Shown here: piece after piece, positions 5,647-11,249 of the stretch
Layout: each line of letters opens with the position of its first letter
How positions within the stretch are numbered: the first letter of the stretch is position 1
The notes under the pieces: generated by a model
The model's database searches: none
What the model was told of the DNA's origin: nothing
The model's input: the letters and a program-made list of their open reading frames with translations, nothing else
Position numbers and translations under genes: made by a program
Assembly (NCBI GenBank): GCA_022822245.1
Contig: JAJECB010000290.1
Span: 1 to 14,091, forward strand
Length of the DNA: 14,091 nucleotides
From: Gammaproteobacteria bacterium
Lineage (GTDB): Bacteria > Pseudomonadota > Gammaproteobacteria > HK1
Reading direction: 5' to 3'

Positions 5647-6414
5647 ATGTTTTCTCTCGAGGGACACACGGCCATCGTGACCGGTGGCGCCAGCGGCATC
5701 GGCCTCGCCACCGGGCGGGCGCTCACCGGGTGCGGAGCGAACGTCGTGGTCGCCGACATCGACGAGGAGGCGGGCGCGCGGGTCGCCGAAGGTCTGAGGG
5801 CCGACGGAGCCGATGCCCGGTTCGTGAGGGCCGACGTGGCCGACGCGAACGATGTGGATGCCCTGGTCGAAGCAGCCGTCAACCGGTTCGGATCGATCGA
5901 GATCCTGATGCACTTCGCCGGCATCGGCATGGAGAGGCATGCGCTCGACACCACGCGCGAAGAATGGGACCGGATTCTCGCCGTCAACCTCACCGGCACC
6001 TTCCTCGTCATGCAGGCGGCGGGGGCGGTCATGGTCGAGGCGGGGTACGGCCGCATCGTGTCCATGGCCTCGGTGGCGGGAGAGCGTGGCGGCACCGGAC
6101 GCACGGCCTATGGCGCTTCGAAGGGAGGCGTCGCGGCGATGACCCGCGTCATGGCGCTGGAGTGGGCGAGACACGGGGTTACCGTCAACACGCTCGCGCC
6201 GGGGGCCATCGACACCGCGCTGGTCAAGAGGATGCACGACGCGGAAACGCGCCGCGCCTATCTGCGGGCGATTCCGATGGGCCGCTACGGCGTCCCGGAA
6301 GAGGTGGCGTCGGCGGCCGTCTGTCTGGCCCTGCCGGCGTCGAGCTACATCACCGGAATCACCCTGCCGGTGGATGGTGGCTTCGCCTCGAGCGGCGTCA
6401 TCAAGCGCGACTGA
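5647..6414 (+). CDS. SDR-family NAD(P)-dependent dehydrogenase, probably acting on a sugar acid
   Basis: 255 residues, the length of a classical short-chain dehydrogenase. The cofactor motif TGGASGIG is at 12-19. D37 at the end of beta-2 (VVVADID) favours NAD. Structural N114 is in AVNLTG, the catalytic S142 in MASVAG, and Y155-GAS-K159. The usual NNAG motif is replaced by HFAG at 89-92, an uncommon change. The C-terminal YLRAIPMGRYGVPEEVA...YITGITLPVDGGF is standard. It is followed closely by KDG kinase and KDPG aldolase genes. That context suggests a reaction leading to or interconverting 2-keto-3-deoxygluconate, as done by KduD-type dehydrogenases or DEH reductases of uronate and alginate catabolism. 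The exact substrate cannot be read from the sequence. The protein should be cytoplasmic and a homotetramer, as is usual for the family. Confidence 0.85.
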   Translation: MFSLEGHTAIVTGGASGIGLATGRALTGCGANVVVADIDEEAGARVAEGLRADGADARFVRADVADANDVDALVEAAVNRFGSIEILMHFAGIGMERHALDTTREEWDRILAVNLTGTFLVMQAAGAVMVEAGYGRIVSMASVAGERGGTGRTAYGASKGGVAAMTRVMALEWARHGVTVNTLAPGAIDTALVKRMHDAETRRAYLRAIPMGRYGVPEEVASAAVCLALPASSYITGITLPVDGGFASSGVIKRD

Positions 6415-6439
6415 GATGCCGGCGCGGGGCGGCGTGGGC

Positions 6440-7378
6440 ATGAATCGGGTCCGGCGCATCGCCTGTATCGGCGAGTGCATGATCGAGCTTTCGGGTTGGG
6501 ATCCGGCAACCGGCGCCGCGCGCGTCGGGTTCGCCGGCGACGTGTTGAACACCGCGGTCTACCTGGCGCGGCTGCTGCGCGACCGTGAGATCGAGATCTG
6601 CTTTTTCAGCGTCGTCGGCACCGACGGGTTCTCGGACCGCATGGTCGCGGAGTGGGAGGACGAAGGCATCGACTGCCGCTTCGTCGGCCGCCGCGCCGAC
6701 CGCCTGCCGGGCCTCTACGCAATCGAAACCGACACGGACGGCGAGCGCTTCTTCCGCTACTGGCGCGGCGAGAGCGCGGCCCGCACCCTGTTTGCCGGTC
6801 CCGGACCCGAGCTTCACGAGCTTGCCGGCTTCGACGCGATCTACTTGTCGGGCGTCACTCTCGCCGTCCTTGCCCCGGCGGCCCGGGAGGGGCTCATCGA
6901 GCGCGCGAGGGCATTGCGCGCGCGGGGCGGGGTCGTCGCCTTCGACGGCAACTACCGGCCGGTGCTCTGGCCGGACCCGGCCGCCGCGCGCGCGGCAATG
7001 GACCCGATGTGGGCGCATTCGACGATCGCGCTGCCCTCGGCCGACGACGAGGCGGCGCTCCATCCCGGGTGCGATCCCGGCCCGCGACTCGCCGCGCTCG
7101 GTGCGGCGGAAGTCGCCGTCAAGCAGGGCGCTGCCGGGCCTGTCCTGTGGCCGCGGATCGGCGATGCGGGGGACTACCCCGCGGCCGCTTCGGTCATCGA
7201 CACGACCGGCGCCGGAGACGGATTCAACGCGGGCTATATCGCGGCACGGCTCACCGGGCGGGATCGCGCCGCCGCGGCGGCGGCGGGGCACGCGTTGGCG
7301 CGCGCGATCGTCGGGCATCACGGTGCAATCGTGCCGCGAGCGGCGTTCGATTCGGTCGCCGGCGAGATCCTCGCATGA
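6440..7378 (+). CDS. kdgK: 2-dehydro-3-deoxygluconate kinase (PfkB/ribokinase family)
   Basis: 312 residues. Phosphorylates KDG with ATP to 2-keto-3-deoxy-6-phosphogluconate in the cytoplasm. N-terminal RRIACIGECMIELS and FAGDVLNTAVYLARLL are typical of KdgK; the family often has GGD where this protein has AGD (residues 32-34). The SVVGTDGFSDRM segment and RYWRGESAAR at 106-115 match the substrate-recognition region. The second PfkB signature DTTGAGDGFNAGY is at 254-266, with catalytic base D260. I prefer the ATG at 6440 because known KdgKs begin a few residues before IACIGE. An in-frame ATG at 6416, 1 bp after the SDR stop, would add eight residues, and neither has a strong ribosome binding site. 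Its stop overlaps the start of the aldolase gene. Confidence 0.9.
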   Translation: MNRVRRIACIGECMIELSGWDPATGAARVGFAGDVLNTAVYLARLLRDREIEICFFSVVGTDGFSDRMVAEWEDEGIDCRFVGRRADRLPGLYAIETDTDGERFFRYWRGESAARTLFAGPGPELHELAGFDAIYLSGVTLAVLAPAAREGLIERARALRARGGVVAFDGNYRPVLWPDPAAARAAMDPMWAHSTIALPSADDEAALHPGCDPGPRLAALGAAEVAVKQGAAGPVLWPRIGDAGDYPAAASVIDTTGAGDGFNAGYIAARLTGRDRAAAAAAGHALARAIVGHHGAIVPRAAFDSVAGEILA

Positions 7379-8016
7379 GGTCGGCACGCGACATCGCGAC
7401 CCGCGGGCCGCTGATCCCGGTGCTGACGATCGCCGATCCCGCACACGCGGCGCCGTTGGCGGAGGCGCTCCTCGCGGGCGGCGTCACCGTGCTCGAGGTG
7501 ACCCTGCGCACGCCGGCGGCGCTCGAGGCGATCGCCGAGATCGTGCGGACGTGCCCGGCGGCGACGGTCGGCGCGGGCACGATCCGCGACGCCGGCCAGC
7601 TTGCCGCGGCGATTGGCGCCGGAGCCGCCTTCGGCGTCAGCCCGGGCACCACCGCCCGTCTCGCCGACGCCGTCGCGGAGAGCGGTCTTGCGTTCCTCCC
7701 CGGCGCGGCGACGGTGTCGGAGGCGATGGCGCTCGCCGAACGCGGCTTCGACGTCGTGAAGTTCTTCCCCGCCGAGGCCGCCGGCGGCGCCGCGACGCTC
7801 AAGGCGTGGCAGGCGCCGTTGCCCGACCTCCGTTTCTGCCCGACCGGCGGCGTGACCGGCGACAACGCGGGCGACTACCTGGCCCTGGCCAACGTCGCCT
7901 GCGTCGGCGGTTCCTGGATCGCACCGGCGGGACGCGTCGCGGCGGCCGACTGGGCCGGCATCACCGACCTCGCCCGCGCCGCGACCGAGGAGCTGACGCG
8001 CTTGCGGCTCGGCTGA
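7375..8016 (+). CDS. eda: KDPG (2-keto-3-deoxy-6-phosphogluconate) aldolase
   Basis: 213 residues, the normal length for class I Entner-Doudoroff aldolases. Cleaves KDPG to pyruvate and glyceraldehyde-3-phosphate. The catalytic glutamate is E41 in VLEVTLRTP, with R45 nearby. GAGT follows at 66-69, then the Schiff-base lysine K129 in VVKFFPAEA. The phosphate-binding motifs are CPTGGV (155-160) and VGGSW (177-181). The ATG lies in an ATGA overlap with the kdgK stop (7375-7378), implying coupled translation and matched output of the two steps. The similar KDPGal aldolase cannot be excluded. The gene ends 55 bp before the convergent acetyltransferase gene, and no clear intrinsic terminator lies between them. 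Confidence 0.92.
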   Translation: MRSARDIATRGPLIPVLTIADPAHAAPLAEALLAGGVTVLEVTLRTPAALEAIAEIVRTCPAATVGAGTIRDAGQLAAAIGAGAAFGVSPGTTARLADAVAESGLAFLPGAATVSEAMALAERGFDVVKFFPAEAAGGAATLKAWQAPLPDLRFCPTGGVTGDNAGDYLALANVACVGGSWIAPAGRVAAADWAGITDLARAATEELTRLRLG

Positions 8017-8071
8017 CCGGAGGCCTTGAACGAAGGCGCACCGGCGGGACGCGGGACCGGGCCGCGGCGGC

Positions 8072-8824
8072 TCACCCCGCGAGGGCGGCCGCGGTGAGAT
8101 CGCTCAGCCGGGTCTTCTGCCGTCCCTCCGCATCGAAGTTCTCCGGCGCGAGCCATCGCTCGTAGGCATCCTTGAGGGCCGGCCACTCCTCGTCGATCAT
8201 CGCGTACCAGGCGGTGTCGCGCGTGCGCCCGCGGACGATGACCGCCCGCCGGAAGTGTCCTTCCCAGGTGAAGCCGAAACGAAGCGCGGCTCGGCGCGAC
8301 GGGGCGTTGAGGGCGTCGCACTTCCACTCGAAGCGCCGGTAGCCAAGGGTCTCCAGGACGTACGCGGTGAAGAGATACATCGCCTCGGTCGCGACTCGGG
8401 TGCCCGCAATCCGGGGCCCCCAGTAGATGTTCCCGATCTCGATGCACCGGTGGGCCGGGGCGATACGCATCAGGGTCTGCCGGCCCTCGACCCGTCCGGT
8501 GGCCCGTTCGATCACCGCGAAGTAGAGCGGGTCCGGCGATTCCGCGGCGCCCGCGAGCCACGAATCGAAGATCTCGAGCGAGTCGGGGGGGGGCTCGAAG
8601 AGGTAGCGGAACCGCGCATCGGCGTCGGGCGGCGTCGAGGCCGCGTGGAGGTCGTCGCGATGGCGGACGGGGTCGAGGGGCTCGAGCCGCGCGTAGCGTC
8701 CCTCGAGCACGATGCGCTCGGGCGGCCGTGCGGGCCCCGGGTCCGCGAGCCGGGGACCGACCGGCAGCCCCGTGCCGGGGTCGACCTCCCGAGGGATCTG
8801 GTCGTCGTGCGCGTTCCGGGTCAT
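8072..8824 (-). CDS. GNAT-family N-acetyltransferase (RimJ/RimL-like)
   Basis: 250 residues. The GNAT fold occupies about residues 37-210. It begins RIVLEGRYARLEPLDPVRH, has a strand-rich FAVIERATGRVEGRQTLMRI, the EIGNIYWGPRIAGTRVATEAMYLFTAYVLE acetyl-CoA-binding helix region, and the RFEWKCDALNAPSRRAALRFGFTWEG segment characteristic of RimJ/RimL-type enzymes. The C-terminal EEWPALKDAYERWLAPENFDAEGRQ is shared by a widespread uncharacterised subgroup. The acceptor substrate is unknown; an alpha-amino group of a protein or a small molecule is possible. The ATG at 8824 is supported by GGAGA on the minus strand (plus 8831-8835), about 6-7 nt away. It is transcribed divergently from the tcuA-like gene, with a perfect 8-bp hairpin 21 bp upstream of its start. 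Confidence 0.85.
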   Translation of the reverse strand: MTRNAHDDQIPREVDPGTGLPVGPRLADPGPARPPERIVLEGRYARLEPLDPVRHRDDLHAASTPPDADARFRYLFEPPPDSLEIFDSWLAGAAESPDPLYFAVIERATGRVEGRQTLMRIAPAHRCIEIGNIYWGPRIAGTRVATEAMYLFTAYVLETLGYRRFEWKCDALNAPSRRAALRFGFTWEGHFRRAVIVRGRTRDTAWYAMIDEEWPALKDAYERWLAPENFDAEGRQKTRLSDLTAAALAG

Positions 8825-8991
8825 GGGAGTTCTCCGGCCGACGGGTCCCGAGCCACCTCGGGACGTTCCGGCGAGCGTTTCGCGCGCATTTTCTCAGGAG
8901 TTGCGGTCCTCGGGAATCCCGCCGTGATTCGGCCCGAGCGCTCCTGCCTGTAGAGTAGAGAGGAGGACAAAGCCATGGAGACCGGTTCGCG
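8825..8991. promoter_or_regulatory. Divergent GNAT / tcuA promoter region with repeated CCCGAG half-sites
   Basis: Four copies of the hexamer CCCGAG/CTCGGG occur as two inverted pairs. One pair is 8847-8852 with 8857-8862, 4 bp apart, inside the perfect 8-bp hairpin GTCCCGAG-ccac-CTCGGGAC at 8845-8864. The other is 8909-8914 with 8933-8938, 18 bp apart and in the opposite arrangement. The pattern looks operator-like for a dimeric regulator serving both genes. No convincing -35/-10 pair was found. AGGAGG at 8961-8966 precedes both an 11-codon ORF (8975) and the tcuA start (8992). Confidence 0.4.
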
Positions 8992-9010
8992 ATGCCCGAC
9001 TTTGACGTGA
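8975..9010 (+). CDS. Possible 11-codon leader ORF overlapping the tcuA start
   Basis: ATG at 8975 follows a consensus AGGAGG (8961-8966) with 8-nt spacing and encodes METGSRCPTLT, ending with TGA at 9008-9010. The tcuA ATG (8992) lies inside it in another frame and has only a weak GGAG (8977-8980), 11 nt upstream. Ribosomes would load best on the small ORF, stop 16 nt past the tcuA start, and might re-initiate. It may be a chance ATG; only the better-placed ribosome binding site supports it. Confidence 0.3.
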   Translation: METGSRCPTLT

Positions 9011-10482
9011 TCGTGGTGGGGGCGGGGAACGCCGCCCTCGCCGCCGCCAACTCCGCCCGCGAGGAAGGCGCGGAACGGGTGGTGGTGCTCGAGAAGGCGC
9101 CGGAGCCCGAACGGGGCGGCAACACCTATTTCAGCGGAGGGCTGCTCCGGATCGCGTTCGGAGCGCCGCGCGCCCTCGAGCGGCTGCTGCCGGACGTCGA
9201 GGATCGGGTTCCCGGCTTCTTCGACAACGTCGAGCCCTACACCGAGGAGGACTTCCGGTCGGACCTCAAGCGGGTGACCGCGGACCGGGCGGACCCGGCC
9301 CTCGCCCGGATCCTCATCGGTAAATCCTACGAGACGATTGTCTGGATGCACGAGACGGCCGGGATCCCGATGGAGGCGGCGGTCACCCTCGCCGGCATCC
9401 GGGTCGGCAATCGCATCAAGTTTCAGAAGGGCGCCATCGTCCGCGCCCGCCAGGAGGGAGTGGGCCTCTCCCGGCACTGGTTCGCGCGGACCGAGGCGAA
9501 CGGCATCGAGATCCGCTACGGGACCGGGGCGCTCGCCCTCGTCCGGGACCGCCGCGGCCGAGTCGCCGGCGTCGAGGCGAGGACTCCCGCCGGCATCGAG
9601 GAGCTGAGCGCACGAGCCGTCGTCCTTGCCTGCGGCGGGTTCGAGGCGAACGCCGAGTGGCGCGCCCGGTACCTCGGCTCGCCCTGGGACCACGCCAAGG
9701 TCCGGGGCACGGCCCACAACCAGGGCGACGGGCTTCGCATGGCGCTCGAGGCGGGGGCGCTTGCGCGCGGGCAGTGGAGCGGGCGGCATTCGACCCCGAT
9801 CAGCAACGAGTGGCCGGACTTCGCCGATCGCAAGCGCACCGACAAGAGCAACCGGCTCTCCTATCCGTTCGGCGTGATGCTGAACCGCTCGGGAAGGCGG
9901 TTCGTGGACGAGGGCGAGGACCTCGGGCTCTACACCTATGCGAAGTACGGGGGAGAGATTCTTCGCCAGCCGGGGTCGCTCGCGTGGCAGATATTCGACC
10001 AGAAGACGATGCACCTCCTGGAGCCCCGCTACCGGACGAGCGATCCGATCACCGCCGACACCCTCGAGGAGCTGGTCGGCCAGCTCGAGATCGACGACCG
10101 GCGCCAGGCGCTCCGTACTCTCGAGGCGTACAACGAAGCGGCGTGCGACCCCGCCGGCTTCGACCCGACCACCCTCGACGGACTCGCGACGACCGGAATC
10201 GCCCCCCCCAAGTCGAACTGGGCCCTCCGGCTCGACGACCCGCCCTTCGCCGCGTACTCCGCCACCGGCGGGATCACCTTCACGTTCGGGGGGCTCGCAA
10301 TCGACGAGCAGGCCCGGGTGCTCGGCACGGACTGGCGTCCGATCCCGGGGCTCTACACCTGCGGCGAGATGGTCGGGGGGCTCTTCCACTTCAACTACCC
10401 GGGGGGAACCGGGCTCGTGTCCGGGGCGGTGTTCGGCCGCATCGCGGGGCGGTCCGCGGCACGGGACGACGGAGGCGCCTGA
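8992..10482 (+). CDS. tcuA: FAD-dependent tricarballylate dehydrogenase-like flavoprotein (TcuA family)
   Basis: 496 residues, FAD-binding-2 (fumarate reductase/succinate dehydrogenase flavoprotein) family. The N-terminal dinucleotide motif GAGNAALAAA is at 10-19, with E34 in VVLEKAP binding ribose. GGNTYFSGG follows at 42-50, and ARAVVLACGGFEAN at 207-220. GRRFVDEGED at 301-310 corresponds to the catalytic-arginine segment of the fumarate reductase fold. The C-terminal FAD contact is NYPGGTGLVSGAVFGRIAG at 468-486. The GNAAL start and YPGGTGL ending are typical of TcuA, which oxidises tricarballylate to cis-aconitate. No tcuB (electron-transfer partner), tcuC (transporter) or tcuR is adjacent, so the true substrate may be a related carboxylate or ketosteroid-like compound. 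The start is chosen from family alignment (MPDFDVIVVGAG); the strongest ribosome binding site actually points to a small overlapping ORF. Confidence 0.8.
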   Translation: MPDFDVIVVGAGNAALAAANSAREEGAERVVVLEKAPEPERGGNTYFSGGLLRIAFGAPRALERLLPDVEDRVPGFFDNVEPYTEEDFRSDLKRVTADRADPALARILIGKSYETIVWMHETAGIPMEAAVTLAGIRVGNRIKFQKGAIVRARQEGVGLSRHWFARTEANGIEIRYGTGALALVRDRRGRVAGVEARTPAGIEELSARAVVLACGGFEANAEWRARYLGSPWDHAKVRGTAHNQGDGLRMALEAGALARGQWSGRHSTPISNEWPDFADRKRTDKSNRLSYPFGVMLNRSGRRFVDEGEDLGLYTYAKYGGEILRQPGSLAWQIFDQKTMHLLEPRYRTSDPITADTLEELVGQLEIDDRRQALRTLEAYNEAACDPAGFDPTTLDGLATTGIAPPKSNWALRLDDPPFAAYSATGGITFTFGGLAIDEQARVLGTDWRPIPGLYTCGEMVGGLFHFNYPGGTGLVSGAVFGRIAGRSAARDDGGA

Positions 10483-10505
10483 GGGCCGGCGCCCGGACCA
10501 ACGGG

Positions 10506-10525
10506 GGCGGCCTCCACAGGCCGCC
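10506..10525 (+). terminator. Hairpin after tcuA, possible terminator without U-tract
   Basis: GGCGGCCT (10506-10513), loop ccac, AGGCCGCC (10518-10525): a perfect 8-bp GC-rich stem beginning 24 bp after the tcuA stop. No T-run follows, so it would at most be an atypical terminator or an mRNA 3' stabiliser. It has the same 8-bp stem and CCAC loop as the hairpin at 8845-8864. Confidence 0.4.
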
Positions 10526-10584
10526 GGAACCCGGAGACCGCCCCGTCCGGGATCCGGACCGGGGTCCGAAGGGGGCCAAATCAG

Positions 10585-10613
10585 TTGATTCGACGCCCCG
10601 CCGGGACTAGACT
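10585..10613 (+). promoter_or_regulatory. Sigma70-type promoter for the rimP-nusA-infB operon
   Basis: TTGATT (10585-10590) and TAGACT (10608-10613) are separated by exactly 17 bp. Both boxes stand out as AT-richer islands in GC-rich DNA. Transcription would start at about 10619-10621, giving a leader of roughly 165 nt before rimP. Confidence 0.65.
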
Positions 10614-10786
10614 CCGCGTCCAGGCGGGAAGTGTCCCGTCCGGTGCGCCGTGCGCCCGGCGAGGCAAGGCGGCGTCCCGCGAGGAACGAAGGGTGGCGCT
10701 GCCAGCCAGGCGGCGCGCGAGGGAAGTGGGCGGTTCGCCCACTTTTTGTTTGTGGACGGTTCGCGCGGAGGAGCGTGGCAACGGCA
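10614..10786 (+). ncRNA. Structured rimP operon leader
   Basis: No gene is seen between the promoter and rimP. The leader contains a small stem (CGGGA 10625-10629, TCCCG 10634-10638), a long purine/GC-rich stretch and the intrinsic terminator at 10724-10751. A structured leader with a terminator ahead of rimP is known in enterobacteria, where NusA controls its own operon. Unlike in E. coli, I see no metY-type tRNA here. Confidence 0.45.
10724..10751 (+). terminator. Intrinsic terminator inside the rimP leader
   Basis: AAGTGGGCG (10724-10732) pairs perfectly with CGCCCACTT (10736-10744), followed by a T-rich tract (10743-10751, TTTTTGTTT). This is a textbook intrinsic terminator, placed between the promoter and the operon's first gene and 36 bp before rimP. 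It therefore most likely acts as an attenuator rather than ending an upstream unit. Confidence 0.85.
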
Positions 10787-11245
10787 ATGATGTCATCCCG
10801 GGAGCGGCGGATCTGCGATCTTCTGGAGCCCTCGATCTCCGGGCTCGGCTACGAGCTCGTGGGGGTCGAGGTGGATGGCGCCGGTTACGGTTCGGTACTG
10901 CGCGTCTTCATCGACTGCGACGCCGGAATCACCGTCGGGGACTGCGAGACGGTGAGCCGGCAGATCGGAGCGGTGCTCGACGTGGAGGATCCCATTCCGG
11001 AGTCCTACCACCTCGAGGTCTCGTCGCCGGGGCTCGACCGGCCCCTCCTCACCGCGGATCACTTCGCCCGGTTCGCCGGCCATCCGGTGCGGCTCCGAGC
11101 CGCCGAGCCCGTGGACGGGCGCCGCGGCTGGAAGGGCCGGCTCGTCGGTTGCCGCGAGGGAAACGTGGTGGTCCGGGAAGGCGACGAGGAGAGGGTCATT
11201 CCGCTCGACTTGGTCCGAAAGGCCAATCTCGTCCCGGAGGTATGA
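10787..11245 (+). CDS. rimP: Ribosome maturation factor RimP
   Basis: 152 residues, the usual family length. RimP binds the free 30S subunit and is needed for its efficient maturation. The N-terminal domain spans about 5-85 (RRICDLLEPSISGLGYELVGVEV... LRVFIDCDAGITVGDCETVSRQIGAVLDVED) and ends with the family signature YHLEVSSPGLDRPL at 74-87. The C-terminal SH3-like domain (about 88-152) ends VIPLDLVRKANLVPEV. The start is uncertain. ATG codons at 10787 and 10790 lie 13-16 nt after GGAGGAG (10767-10773), rather far, while an in-frame GTG at 10775 is too close to it. The GTG start would add four residues. It is the first gene of the operon, with nusA starting 4 bp after its stop. Confidence 0.93.
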   Translation: MMSSRERRICDLLEPSISGLGYELVGVEVDGAGYGSVLRVFIDCDAGITVGDCETVSRQIGAVLDVEDPIPESYHLEVSSPGLDRPLLTADHFARFAGHPVRLRAAEPVDGRRGWKGRLVGCREGNVVVREGDEERVIPLDLVRKANLVPEV

Positions 11246-11249
11246 GCAG

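Noticed and set aside
4869..6104. 411-codon minus-strand open frame running through IS66, the 79-residue gene and the SDR
   Set aside because: It crosses an insertion-sequence boundary and is antisense to the SDR, with low-complexity Arg/Ser/Pro content.
8017..8071. Terminator between eda and the convergent acetyltransferase gene
   Set aside because: Only a weak 5-bp stem (GCCTT/AAGGC at 8023-8037) without a T-tract is present.
8821..10389. 522-codon minus-strand open frame opposite tcuA
   Set aside because: Shadow of the FAD dehydrogenase; no motif and no ribosome binding site.
10614..10786. A metY-type tRNA upstream of rimP, as in E. coli
   Set aside because: No cloverleaf, no T-loop GTTCGAATC-like sequence in the right place and no CCA end. 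The GGTTC at 10732-10736 is the terminator loop.
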